Shown piece after piece: positions 47,490-55,998 of a stretch of DNA of 64,000 nt. The DNA comes from Devosia limi DSM 17137 (GTDB lineage: Bacteria; Pseudomonadota; Alphaproteobacteria; Rhizobiales; Devosiaceae), in contig NZ_FQVC01000008.1 in assembly GCF_900128975.1 (NCBI RefSeq), forward strand, positions 1 to 64,000, written 5' to 3'. The notes beneath the pieces were generated by a model. That model was not told where the DNA came from, ran no database searches, and saw only the letters and a list, made by a program, of their open reading frames with translations. Position 1 is the first letter of the stretch. Each line of letters begins with the position of its first letter. The position numbers and the translations under genes are program-made.

Positions 47490-49416
47490 CGCCTGCAGCC
47501 GGCATATCCACGCCGCCCAGCACATAGCCGGTTTCATCGGCAGCCGGCGTCAGCGTCGCGGGGCCGGCGCCATAGTTGACATAGACCCGCATGCCATCGC
47601 GCACGCGGCAGCGCACACCAGCGGGCAGGGCCAGTGTCGGCAGGTCGGCTTCGGCGATCAGGTAATCAACGACGCGCTGGACCAGCGCCTTGGAGCCGCT
47701 GGCCGCGAGGTAGAACAGCTTGCCCTGCGACAGCAGCACCGGCCAGTTCTCGGCATCCTCGATCACCACTTCGGCAGTGGTCTCGATGCGCTCGCGCCAG
47801 TGATGCACCGAGCCGCCGCCGCCCTTGACCTCGACCTCCAACTGCGGATCGACGCTGTCGACGCGGATCACCTTGGCGGCCAGCAGGTTCTGCGGCAGGT
47901 CGGGACCCAGAGCGGCAGGGATCGAGAAGTTCTCCGTCTTCGAACCGCTGCGGGGCCCAATCAGCAGATGGCCCTCGAACTCGGCGATGGCAGTGCGCAG
48001 TGTCTCGTTCCAGGCAAACAGCGCCGGAATGGCGACAATGTCATAGCCGGCAAAGCTCTTGGTGTGGGGCGACAGGATATCGATATCGACGCCATGCTTG
48101 CGGAAGGCGGCATAGATGGCGCGGACATGGGCGCCATGGGTAAAGCCCCTGGCCTGTGGCTGGATTTCCCAGGCCCATTCGCTCTGATAATCAAAGACAA
48201 TGCCGACGCGGCCCTTGGCAGCAATGCCGGCAAGGCCGGTGGCGCGCAGCTCCTCTGCGACTTGCGTCGCTTCGTGATAGGCGGGCGCTGGCTCGCTATC
48301 GGGCCGCAGCAGGCCGGCATGCATCTGCTCCTGCGCAAACGGCGCCTGCCGCCAGCGGAAATACGACACCACCTCGGCGCCATGGGCAAAGGCTTCCCAT
48401 GCCCACAGCCGGGCCATGCCGGGCAGCGGATCGGGATTGAAAATGCCCCAGTTCACCGGGCCGGGCTGCTGCTCCATGATCCACCAGCGGCCATGGCCGA
48501 CCGTGCGATAGAGATCGTGGTGGAAGGCCGCATTGTCGGGGTCGCCTTGGCGCAGATAGAGCCGCTTGACCTCGTCGGGCTCATTGCTGGTGGCCAGGTG
48601 GCCGAGCGGATAGCTGTCCCAGCTGGCAATATCGAGGGTTTCGGCCACATCGTAATGGTCGAACTCGGTGTAGCGGCTCATGAAATTGTGGATCACCGGC
48701 AGGTCGGGGCGCGCCTGCTTGAGGATGTCGAACTGCACCTTGTTGAAGGCCGCGACCTGATCGGACGCATAGCGGCGGAAATCGAGGTCATGTGCGGGCG
48801 CCGCCTCGCAGACCAGGAGGTTCGGCAGTTCGATCTGATCGAAGCGATTATATTCCATCGACCAGAACACATTGCCCCAGGCCTCGTTCAGGGCTTCGAT
48901 CGTGCCATAGCGCTGCTCCAGCCACAGCCGGAATCCGCTCAGCGCCGCGGGGGAATAGGAATAGGTCGTTCCGTGGCAGCCATATTCATTGTCGGTCTGC
49001 CAGCCGCTTAGCGCCGGATGCTGGCCAATGGCATCGGCAAGCAGCTTGACGATGCGCTGGCATTCCGCCCGATAGCCGAGATGGGAGAAGTCATAATGCC
49101 GGCGCGAGCCAAAGCCCTTGCGCTGGCCCCTTGCGTCGACCGCCAGCATGTCCGGATGCTTGTCGATCATCCAGCGCGGCGGCGTTGCCGTCGGGGTGCC
49201 GAACACCACCTTGAGCCCGTGGCGCCCCAGCACATCCATGGCCCGGATCAACCAATCGAACTGCAGATCGCCCGGGGTCGGCTCCAGCCGCGACCAGGCG
49301 AACTCGCCGATGCGGACAATTCTGATGCCCACTTCGGCCATGCTGGCCGCATCGCGCTCCCACCCTGCCTCGGGCCAATGTTCGGGATAGTAGCAAACGC
49401 CGAGGGCAGGGGTCAT
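47458..49416 (-). CDS. GH42 beta-galactosidase
   Basis: The 652-residue cytoplasmic glycosidase (no signal peptide) has the acid/base Glu144 in TDNEYGCHG and the nucleophile Glu315 in WWIMEQQPGPVNWG. The N-terminal GVCYYPEHWPEAGW is diagnostic of GH42. A C-terminal trimerisation and beta domain follows. It should release galactose from imported beta-galactosides. ATG at 49416 is used; the frame is open upstream into the lactonase gene. With the three genes upstream on the same strand it forms a galactose-oxidation operon. Confidence 0.93.
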   Translation of the reverse strand: MTPALGVCYYPEHWPEAGWERDAASMAEVGIRIVRIGEFAWSRLEPTPGDLQFDWLIRAMDVLGRHGLKVVFGTPTATPPRWMIDKHPDMLAVDARGQRKGFGSRRHYDFSHLGYRAECQRIVKLLADAIGQHPALSGWQTDNEYGCHGTTYSYSPAALSGFRLWLEQRYGTIEALNEAWGNVFWSMEYNRFDQIELPNLLVCEAAPAHDLDFRRYASDQVAAFNKVQFDILKQARPDLPVIHNFMSRYTEFDHYDVAETLDIASWDSYPLGHLATSNEPDEVKRLYLRQGDPDNAAFHHDLYRTVGHGRWWIMEQQPGPVNWGIFNPDPLPGMARLWAWEAFAHGAEVVSYFRWRQAPFAQEQMHAGLLRPDSEPAPAYHEATQVAEELRATGLAGIAAKGRVGIVFDYQSEWAWEIQPQARGFTHGAHVRAIYAAFRKHGVDIDILSPHTKSFAGYDIVAIPALFAWNETLRTAIAEFEGHLLIGPRSGSKTENFSIPAALGPDLPQNLLAAKVIRVDSVDPQLEVEVKGGGGSVHHWRERIETTAEVVIEDAENWPVLLSQGKLFYLAASGSKALVQRVVDYLIAEADLPTLALPAGVRCRVRDGMRVYVNYGAGPATLTPAADETGYVLGGVDMPAAGVTLARLATAG

Positions 49417-49426
49417 GGGAGCGGCT

Positions 49427-50305
49427 CTAGAGAGTGATGAGGGCTTCGGGCAGGCCGGCAATATCCAGATCGATGGCGAAGACGCTGCCGGCATGTTTTT
49501 CGGCAGCGATCTGCTGGGGGCTCAGGGTCTTGCTGGCAGTGGTGATGTAGAGGGTCTTGAGATCGGGGCCGCCAAAGGCCGGGCATGTCACCTGGCTCAC
49601 CGGCACTTCGATGATCCGGTCGATCGAGCCATCTGGCGCGTGGCGCACCACGCAGGAGCCGCCCCAGCGGGCGTTCCATAGATAGCCTTCGCTATCGACC
49701 ACGGCGCCATCGGGATAGCCGCGATGGCCGGACACATCGGCAAACAGCGTCCAATCGCCAATCGGCAGCCCGGTGGCGGGATCGGTCGGGCACTGCATGA
49801 TCCGCATGGTCGGCGTATCGGTCCAATAGGCGATGCGGCCATCCGGCGAGAAGCAGGTGGCGTTGGGGATCGAAATGCCCGATTTGAGCACGGTCAGCTC
49901 CCCGGCGCGGTAATGATAGACCGAGCCGATCGCCGCTTCCTCTTCGCTCTTGGTCATGGTGCCGATCCAGAATGCACCGGACGGATGCACCCGGCTGTCA
50001 TTGCCACGGGTCTGCGGCTTGTCGGCCTCGATGCCCACAAGCGGCGCAATGCCACCGGTGGCGATGTCAAAGCCCTTGAGGCCAGTTTCGGTAACCAGAA
50101 CCAGCGTCGCGTCATCAACGATCGCGGCAGCCGCGACGTTTTCATTGAACAGCCACTGGTCGGCGATCTCGCCGCTGGCAGTAACGGCGGACAGCGTCTG
50201 CTCGTTGATATCGAAGAAGAACAATTGCTGGCGGCCGACATGCCAGACCGGACCTTCGCCCAGCGAGGACTGGCTATCGAGAAACAGCTTTGCCGTCTGG
50301 GTCAT
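49427..50305 (-). CDS. SMP-30/gluconolactonase-type lactonase
   Basis: The 292-residue six-bladed beta-propeller has family motifs SSLGEGPVWHV (metal-binding Glu), NDSRVHPSGAFWIGTM (Asn-Asp) and YWTDTPTMRI, with a later GYPDGAVVDSEGYLW carrying the metal Asp. In this operon it most likely opens galactono-lactone to galactonate. Its start overlaps the stop of the aldolase gene (ATGA), so the genes are coupled. The sugar preference is inferred from neighbours. Confidence 0.88.
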   Translation of the reverse strand: MTQTAKLFLDSQSSLGEGPVWHVGRQQLFFFDINEQTLSAVTASGEIADQWLFNENVAAAAIVDDATLVLVTETGLKGFDIATGGIAPLVGIEADKPQTRGNDSRVHPSGAFWIGTMTKSEEEAAIGSVYHYRAGELTVLKSGISIPNATCFSPDGRIAYWTDTPTMRIMQCPTDPATGLPIGDWTLFADVSGHRGYPDGAVVDSEGYLWNARWGGSCVVRHAPDGSIDRIIEVPVSQVTCPAFGGPDLKTLYITTASKTLSPQQIAAEKHAGSVFAIDLDIAGLPEALITL

Positions 50306-50916
50306 TGCGGGCGGCCCTGGTCATAGGCCGCGACCGCTGTAACGGCGCGCTCGCTGACTTCGGCGACACTCATGCCGGGCTTGTAAATATAGGTGCCGAG
50401 CCCGAAACCGGCGCAGCCGGCGGCGAAATACTCGGTGAAATTGTCCGGATTGGCGCCGCCCACGGCATAAAGCGGCAAGTCGGGCGGCAGCACCGCCTTC
50501 ATCGCCTTGATGCCCTTGGGGCCCAGCACTTCGGCCGGGAAGAATTTCAGCCCGGTGGCGCCGGCCTTGATGGCGCGGAACGCATCGCTGGGCGTGAACA
50601 CGCCGGGATAGGAGCCGAGCCGGATGCGCACGGTCTCTTCGATCACCGATTTGTTGGTGTCGGGCGAAACGATGAAGGTGCCGCCGGCATCAGCCACGGC
50701 CCAGACCTGCTTCTTGCTGAGCACCGTGCCGGCGCCGATGGCAGCCATGTCGCCGAACTGGTTGGCGCATAGCGCAATGCTGGTCAGCGCATCCGGCGAA
50801 TTCAGCGGCACTTCGATCATGGTGATGCCGGCATCGATCAGCGCCTGGCAGACGTCGATGGATTCGGGCGGGGTGATGCCACGCAGAATGGCGATGAGAT
50901 GGCGGTGGGCCTGCAT
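50302..50916 (-). CDS. dgoA: 2-dehydro-3-deoxy-6-phosphogalactonate aldolase
   Basis: The 204-residue class I KDPG/KDPGal aldolase has Glu35 in MIEVPLNSP and Schiff-base Lys124 in TGLKFFPAE. IEVPLNSP and the gene context favour the galactonate form (DgoA) over the glucose form (Eda). It splits KDPGal into pyruvate and glyceraldehyde-3-phosphate. It is coupled to the lactonase gene downstream and follows the kinase gene by 12 bases. Confidence 0.9.
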   Translation of the reverse strand: MQAHRHLIAILRGITPPESIDVCQALIDAGITMIEVPLNSPDALTSIALCANQFGDMAAIGAGTVLSKKQVWAVADAGGTFIVSPDTNKSVIEETVRIRLGSYPGVFTPSDAFRAIKAGATGLKFFPAEVLGPKGIKAMKAVLPPDLPLYAVGGANPDNFTEYFAAGCAGFGLGTYIYKPGMSVAEVSERAVTAVAAYDQGRPQ

Positions 50917-50928
50917 GATAGTCTCCGA

Positions 50929-51852
50929 TCAGGCGATAAAGCTGCGGGCGGCGGTGAGGCCGGCGATGACGGCCTCGGTGGCGTCGACCAGGCGCGAGCG
51001 CGCGCCGATCCTGGCCAGAGCCCCAGCATAAAGGGTGCAGAGTTCGCTCGAACCGATCAGCGGCACTTCGCTGTCGCCGATCCAGTCGCGGTTGGCGCCG
51101 ATTTCGGTGCCGATGAGGAGGCCCGACAGATAGCCGGCGCACCAGTCCGGCTGGCGGCCCGACAGGAGTGAGCCGGCCCGAACCTGGAACAATTGCCCCA
51201 TCAGCTTTTCGGGATGAGCGAGGCCAATTTCAACGCCGGCCTCAAAGCCAGCTGCGCGGCCGGGCCCGTTGAGCTCGCCCTGCAGCGAATGGCGCAGCAC
51301 CGAATGGGTGCGCAGCACCTCGAACATTTCGCCGGTCATGGCGGTGGCAAAGCGCTCGATCCGCGTGCCGTTGAGCTGCACCCATTTGGAATGCGTGCCG
51401 GGCATGCAGACAACGCCGGAAAACCCGGGCTGCAGCGCCGCGAGGCCGAGCAGCTGGGTTTCCTCGCCGCGCATGACATTGTCGCCGCCCTGGCCCTTTT
51501 GGCACACGCCGGGCAGGATCGCTGGCCGCAACCGGCCCTCTGGCATCTCCGGATGCACCGCGCCTTGCAGCAGCCCGCGCAGATCGGCGGGGGCCTCGAG
51601 ATAGGGCGCTTCCAGCCAGCCCTGACGGGCGCCGGCCATGCCACAAATCAGCACATCGAGGTCATTGCCACTCGCTGGAACGACATCGCCCAGCAATTCA
51701 CTCAACGCGCCGGAGAACTCCTCGCGGCTGAGCTTGCCCATGCCCTTGGCTGATGAGCGCGCGAATGTCACCGCGCCGGCATCATCCACCCCCCAGGCGC
51801 GCAGATTGGAGGTTCCCCAATCCACCGCGACCCATTCCGCCTTGTTCGTCAA
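50929..51852 (-). CDS. dgoK: 2-dehydro-3-deoxygalactonokinase
   Basis: The 307-residue ASKHA-fold sugar-acid kinase phosphorylates 2-keto-3-deoxygalactonate at C6. The nucleotide site [13 protein letters not shown] opens the protein, with later [12 protein letters not shown] and [11 protein letters not shown]. The start is a TTG at 51852. It is the first gene of the minus-strand operon dgoK-dgoA-lactonase-GH42, so the shared gap to the dehydratase gene should hold both promoters. Confidence 0.9.
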   Translation of the reverse strand: MTNKAEWVAVDWGTSNLRAWGVDDAGAVTFARSSAKGMGKLSREEFSGALSELLGDVVPASGNDLDVLICGMAGARQGWLEAPYLEAPADLRGLLQGAVHPEMPEGRLRPAILPGVCQKGQGGDNVMRGEETQLLGLAALQPGFSGVVCMPGTHSKWVQLNGTRIERFATAMTGEMFEVLRTHSVLRHSLQGELNGPGRAAGFEAGVEIGLAHPEKLMGQLFQVRAGSLLSGRQPDWCAGYLSGLLIGTEIGANRDWIGDSEVPLIGSSELCTLYAGALARIGARSRLVDATEAVIAGLTAARSFIA

Positions 51853-52136
51853 CGCCAGACCCCGTTTGTTACAATGGTTGCGGGGAAACTAGTCGCTGTG
51901 TCCCGTTTCAACCAGCCCGAATCTGGCGCGCAAAGCTGCGTCCAAACCAACATGAAAGCGGGCAGGGGTCTTGTCGTCCGGTAAGGTTGTTCAGCCGTTC
52001 CGGAAACTCCTCAAAGTCTTCTGTCATCAAGGCCGTTTTCGACAGAATCGCCTTCATTCCTAGTATGGAAGTGCTAGAACGACAGGCGACATCAGGCGCG
52101 GATGGTGCGCCCAGACGCGGATCGAGGAATACGGAC
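51853..52136. promoter_or_regulatory. Divergent promoter region of the galactonate genes
   Basis: These 284 bases separate dgoK (minus) and the dehydratase (plus). An inverted TTCC-TAGTAT-GGAA (52057-52070) lies 67 bases before the dehydratase ATG and could be a regulator site or hold a -10. No regulator gene is present in the cluster. Confidence 0.4.
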
Positions 52137-53945
52137 ATGACGGCAAGCAACGGCGGTAATCCCAGCAAGAAGCTGCGCTCGCGCGCCTGGTTCGACAATC
52201 CGGATAATCCGGACATGACGGCGCTCTATCTTGAGCGCTACATGAATTTCGGGGTGTCGCGCGAAGAGCTGCAGTCCGACCGCCCGATCATCGGCATTGC
52301 CCAGACCGGCTCCGATCTCAGCCCCTGCAATCGCCACCATATCGTGCTTGCCGAGCGTGTCCGCGAAGGTATCCGCGAAGCGGGTGGCATTGCCATCGAA
52401 TTTCCGGTGCATCCGATCCAGGAAACCGGCAAGCGCCCGACCGCCGGGCTCGACCGGAACCTGGCCTATCTCGGCCTCGTCGAAGTGCTCTATGGCTATC
52501 CGCTCGATGGCGTCGTCCTCACCATCGGCTGCGACAAGACCACCCCGGCCATGCTGATGGGCGCGGCGACGGTCAACATTCCCGCCATCGCGCTGTCGGT
52601 CGGCCCGATGCTGAACGGCTGGCACAAGGGCGAGCGGACCGGTTCGGGCACCATCGTCTGGAAGGCCCGCCAGATGATGGCCGCCGGCGAGATCGATTAC
52701 GCCCAGTTCATCGAGCTGGTAGCCTCTTCTGCCCCCTCGACCGGTTTTTGCAACACCATGGGCACGGCCACGACGATGAACTCGCTGGCCGAAGCGCTGG
52801 GCATGCAGCTGCCGGGCTCGGCCGCCATTCCCGCGCCGTATCGCGATCGCCAGGAAATGGCCTATCGCACCGGCAAGCGGATCGTCGACATGGTGCATGA
52901 GGACCTCAAGCCCTCCGACATCCTGACCAAGGACAATTTCCAGAATGCCATCGTGGTCAACTCGGCCATCGGTGGCTCGACCAATGCGCCGATCCACATT
53001 CAGGCCATCGCCCGGCACATCGGCGTCGAACTGGAACTGCAGGATTTCCAGACCTATGGCCACAAGGTGCCACTGCTGGTGAACCTGCAGCCGGCTGGCG
53101 AATATCTGGGCGAGGACTATTACCACGCTGGCGGAGTGCCCGCGGTGGTCAACGAGTTGATGGGGCAGGGCCTGATCCGCGAGGATGCCCCGACCGTCAA
53201 CGGCAAGAGCATTGGCGAGAACTGCCGCAATACAACCATTCAGGACGATAAGGTCATCCGCCACTTCGATAATCCGCTCAAGACCGATGCGGGCTTCCTG
53301 GTGTTGCGCGGCAACCTGTTCGACAATGCCATCATGAAGACCAGCGTGATTTCGTCCGAGTTCCGCGAGCGCTATCTGGCCAATCCCGAACATCCCGGCA
53401 TGTTCGAAGGCAAGGCGGTGGTGTTCGATGGTCCCGAGGACTACCACCACCGGATCGACGATCCCGCGCTGGAGATCGACGAGAATACGCTGCTGTTCAT
53501 GCGCGGCGCCGGCCCCATCGGCTATCCCGGCGCAGCCGAAGTGGTGAACATGCGGCCACCGGCCTATCTCATCAAGAAGGGCATCCACGCCCTGGCCTGT
53601 ATCGGCGATGGCCGCCAGTCCGGCACCTCCGGCTCGCCCTCGATCCTCAACGCTTCGCCCGAAGCCGCCGCCGGCGGCAATCTCGCTATCCTGCGGACGG
53701 GCGACCGGGTGCGCATCGATCTCAATCTCGGCCAGGCCAATATCCTGATCTCCGACACCGAAATCGCCACCCGCCGCCAGGAACTCGCCGAAGCCGGCGG
53801 CTACAAATACCCCGCCAACCAGACGCCCTGGCAGGAAATTCAGCGCGGTATCGTCGACCAGCTCGGCAACGGCGCCGTGCTCAAGCCGGCGGTGGGGTAT
53901 CAGCGTATCGCCCAGAGCAAGGGCCTGCCACGCGACAATCACTGA
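52137..53945 (+). CDS. IlvD/EDD-family sugar-acid dehydratase (galactonate/arabinonate type)
   Basis: The 602-residue iron-sulfur dehydratase has cluster cysteines Cys64 (LSPCNRHH), Cys132 (IGCDKTTPA, with Lys134) and Cys205 (STGFCNTMG). This spacing fits the [2Fe-2S] pentonate/hexonate branch. Relatives from Rhizobium act on L-arabinonate, D-fuconate and D-galactonate. Beside dgoK and dgoA, D-galactonate to 2-keto-3-deoxygalactonate is the likely step, replacing the enolase-type DgoD. The ATG at 52137 has GAGGA upstream at 52124. An open frame extends to 51753 but overlaps the promoter region and is not conserved-looking. Confidence 0.9.
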   Translation: MTASNGGNPSKKLRSRAWFDNPDNPDMTALYLERYMNFGVSREELQSDRPIIGIAQTGSDLSPCNRHHIVLAERVREGIREAGGIAIEFPVHPIQETGKRPTAGLDRNLAYLGLVEVLYGYPLDGVVLTIGCDKTTPAMLMGAATVNIPAIALSVGPMLNGWHKGERTGSGTIVWKARQMMAAGEIDYAQFIELVASSAPSTGFCNTMGTATTMNSLAEALGMQLPGSAAIPAPYRDRQEMAYRTGKRIVDMVHEDLKPSDILTKDNFQNAIVVNSAIGGSTNAPIHIQAIARHIGVELELQDFQTYGHKVPLLVNLQPAGEYLGEDYYHAGGVPAVVNELMGQGLIREDAPTVNGKSIGENCRNTTIQDDKVIRHFDNPLKTDAGFLVLRGNLFDNAIMKTSVISSEFRERYLANPEHPGMFEGKAVVFDGPEDYHHRIDDPALEIDENTLLFMRGAGPIGYPGAAEVVNMRPPAYLIKKGIHALACIGDGRQSGTSGSPSILNASPEAAAGGNLAILRTGDRVRIDLNLGQANILISDTEIATRRQELAEAGGYKYPANQTPWQEIQRGIVDQLGNGAVLKPAVGYQRIAQSKGLPRDNH

Positions 53946-53966
53946 TTGTCGTAAGGTATTGAATAA

Positions 53967-54000
53967 AAAGGGCGATCAGGGAACTGGTCGCCCTTTCTGT
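53967..54000 (+). terminator. Intrinsic terminator after the dehydratase gene
   Basis: AAAGGGCGA and TCGCCCTTT form a 9-base stem with a 12-base loop, followed by a T-rich TCTGTTTGG. Confidence 0.82.
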
Positions 54001-54098
54001 TTGGGGCGAGGTCTATTTTGTTGGGTAGGGGTGCTCGAGACAACGATGCCTGCGCACGACGGGTCAACAACCCAGCAGCAGCACAAGCTCGCCCACGG

Positions 54099-54175
54099 AG
54101 TCAGTCCCGCGCAGGCGGGAAACCATTCTTGCTTCAGCGTCGTGAGCATGGATTCCCGCCTGCGCGGGAATGACC
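54099..54175. repeat. Inverted pair of CCCGC-family repeats
   Basis: The left arm GTCAGTCCCGCGCAGGCGGG and the right arm GGATTCCCGCCTGCGCGGG with AATGAC are inverted copies about 16 bases apart. The family is the same as at 28.6 and 29.2 kb, with a few base changes. Confidence 0.85.
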
Positions 54176-54440
54176 CGGTGTGTTTGCGGTGCGATGCGGT
54201 GTGTGTGCTTTAAACCAATGCGAGCGGCTCCAATAGCCGACCCGCTGTCACCTTGTTGGTATCCCACCCACCACGCCGCCCACAGGCTTCACACGCGGGG
54301 CACTTTCGTCACGGCACGAACAGCCAATGATCCGTGGGCCGGGGCCCAGGCGGGGCGGCAAAGAGGCGGCAGGTGAGAAGAAGTCGGCGCGTGACAGCCC
54401 TAGCAACGGAGCAGCAGTTCGATCTCTCAATCAAGCGAGA

Positions 54441-54585
54441 AAACTGGATCCCGGCTTTCGCCGGGATGATGCGGTGGGGAGCAAGATGCTGCTTCTTCGC
54501 GTGCAGGCAAACTGCGCGAATACAACCTCTGCCGTGCCCCACAAAACCATCACCCGTCATCCCGGCGAAAGCCGGGATCCAGTTT
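54441..54585. repeat. Inverted repeat of a second family (CCCGGCTTTCGCCGGG)
   Basis: Perfect 29-base arms lie at 54441-54469 and 54557-54585. The arm begins AAACTGGATCCCGGCTTTCG. Each arm folds on itself around CTTTCG, and the two are inverted copies separated by 87 bases. Confidence 0.88.
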
Positions 54586-54727
54586 GTTTCAGGCAAGTCT
54601 GAAGTGCATGATCCAATCCGCAGCACCGCACACAGGCCGCCGTTCGCGAAACAGCCCCGGCGAGCAGCCGCGCGCCACTCACAATCGACCATCAAGCCGC
54701 TGGAACCGCCGCCGCCTCCCGCGTCAC

Positions 54728-55162
54728 CTACAGCCCAACCTGCGCCTGCTCGTCCAGCATCCGCTCAATGCTCGCCATCGCCCGGACGAAAACCGGATCC
54801 CAGTCCGCATCTGCCATTGGCGTGCCGAGGCGGTGCCAGGAGAAGGCAAACAGGTGGCCGCCATCGTCGAAGCAGCGGAAGCTCCAGCTGTCAGGCAGGT
54901 CGGCAACCGGGCAGAGAACGAAGTGCCAGAGCTGGCCATCGGCAATTTCCGCATCGCTGCCGAGGAGGTGCCCCTCAGCCTGGGTCGGAACGCCGGATTT
55001 CTCGAACAGCTCGCGCTGGGCGGTCCGGCCCGGCTTCTCACCCGGCTCGATACTGCCCTTGATGAGCTGCATACCGGCCAGGGGATGGCGAAACACCACG
55101 ATATCAGTGCCGTCCTCCCGATGGCGCAATACCACCGGGCAGGCCTTGCCGATTGCCGTCAC
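54728..55162 (-). CDS. Nudix-family protein with an altered Nudix box
   Basis: The 144-residue protein has a Nudix box at residues 36-58 (GSIEPGEKPGRTAQRELFEK, then SGV). Gly36, Glu42, Arg50, Glu51 and Glu54 fit, but Lys55 stands where the second Glu of the REUXEE metal site is expected. The family hydrolyses nucleoside diphosphate derivatives and needs Mg bound by these Glu residues, so activity may be weak or changed. It follows lexA on the same strand, with nine bases between, so it is probably cotranscribed under LexA control. Confidence 0.75.
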   Translation of the reverse strand: MTAIGKACPVVLRHREDGTDIVVFRHPLAGMQLIKGSIEPGEKPGRTAQRELFEKSGVPTQAEGHLLGSDAEIADGQLWHFVLCPVADLPDSWSFRCFDDGGHLFAFSWHRLGTPMADADWDPVFVRAMASIERMLDEQAQVGL

Positions 55163-55171
55163 AGCCGGCCC

Positions 55172-55882
55172 TCAATATTTGCGCAGCAATCCGACGAGAC
55201 GGCCCTGAACCTTGACGCGATCCGGCCCGAAAATGCGGGTTTCATAGGCCGGATTTGCGGCTTCAAGCGCAATGGTATTTCCCTTGCGGCGCAGGCGCTT
55301 GAGGGTGGCTTCTTCATCGTCTACGAGAGCAACGATAATCTCACCGGTGCCCGCCGAATCCTGCTTGCGGATGAGCACGGTGTCGCCATCGAAAATACCG
55401 GCCTCGATCATCGAATCGCCGCGCACTTCCAACGCGTAGTGCTCACCGGCACCGAGCATTTCGGGCGGTACGGCAATGGTGTGGGAATGCGTCTGGATCG
55501 CTTCGATTGGCGTGCCCGCCGCAATGCGGCCCATGACCGGGATCGAAATCGGCCGCGCATAGTCCTCGACACTGCTGCGCACGGGTGGCGCAGCGACCTT
55601 GCCGAGATTGCCCTCGATGACGCTGGGTTCGAACCGGGCCTTGCGGCCGCCAAGCGAGGGGTTCATCGAATCTGGGAGCTTGACCACCTCGAGCGCGCGG
55701 GCCCGATTGGGCAGGCGGCGGATGAATCCGCGCTCCTCCAGCGCAGTGATCAGCCGGTGAATGCCCGATTTCGAGGCCAGGTCGAGCGCGTCCTTCATCT
55801 CGTCGAATGAAGGCGGGATGCCGCTCTCCTTCATCCGTTCATGGATGAACATCAGCAGCTCGTGTTGTTTGCGCGTGAGCAT
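55172..55882 (-). CDS. lexA: SOS repressor LexA
   Basis: The 236-residue repressor has an N-terminal winged helix ([20 protein letters not shown]). The self-cleavage site is Ala122-Gly123 in [11 protein letters not shown], with catalytic Ser157 (RGDSMIEAG) and Lys195 (EEATLKRL). Cleavage stimulated by RecA relieves repression. ATG at 55882 starts the conserved MLTRKQ. Its promoter holds two exact GAAC-N7-GAAC-type boxes, so it controls itself. It should also repress the small gene at 24869. In relatives it usually follows comEC directly. Confidence 0.96.
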   Translation of the reverse strand: MLTRKQHELLMFIHERMKESGIPPSFDEMKDALDLASKSGIHRLITALEERGFIRRLPNRARALEVVKLPDSMNPSLGGRKARFEPSVIEGNLGKVAAPPVRSSVEDYARPISIPVMGRIAAGTPIEAIQTHSHTIAVPPEMLGAGEHYALEVRGDSMIEAGIFDGDTVLIRKQDSAGTGEIIVALVDDEEATLKRLRRKGNTIALEAANPAYETRIFGPDRVKVQGRLVGLLRKY

Positions 55883-55905
55883 TCGGGCCCCTCGGTCGGG
55901 AATCG

Positions 55906-55920
55906 GAACAAAGACTGAAC
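55906..55920. promoter_or_regulatory. SOS box 2 of lexA (at the start site)
   Basis: GAAC-AAAGACT-GAAC is an exact consensus just downstream of the -10, over the expected transcription start. Confidence 0.82.
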
Positions 55921-55921
55921 G

Positions 55922-55950
55922 ACTATACGTGTTCCAGTTATGTTCCGCAA
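55922..55950 (-). promoter_or_regulatory. lexA promoter
   Basis: On the minus strand TTGCGG (55950-55945), a 17-base spacer and TATAGT (55927-55922) form the promoter. One SOS box lies in the spacer and the other at the start site. Confidence 0.7.
55931..55945. promoter_or_regulatory. SOS box 1 of lexA (in promoter spacer)
   Basis: GTTC-CAGTTAT-GTTC is an exact consensus lying between -35 and -10, the same arrangement as at 24820. Confidence 0.85.
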
Positions 55951-55998
55951 TATCCAACAGAATTTCGCTGTAACGGTCCCACGGATCCTGGTGCGGTC

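Larger units (their letters stand above)
54001..54727. other. Gene-free, repeat-rich stretch of about 730 bases
   Basis: Short open frames here cross the repeats and show no family pattern. The stretch holds two large inverted repeats of different families (54099-54175 and 54441-54585). It marks the right edge of the galactoside island. Confidence 0.7.

Noticed and set aside
51753..52136. N-terminal extension of the dehydratase to a start at 51753
   Set aside because: The extra 128 residues lie over the dgoK start and the divergent promoter gap, are Pro/Arg/Ser-rich and precede a well-placed ATG with GAGGA at 52124.
52092..53942. A 616-codon minus-strand frame opposite the dehydratase
   Set aside because: Shadow of the IlvD/EDD gene; no ribosome site or conserved motif.
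54001..54727. Several 60-240 codon frames in the repeat-rich gap
   Set aside because: All pass through the inverted repeats or run on into the antisense of the Nudix gene; none has a ribosome site or family pattern.
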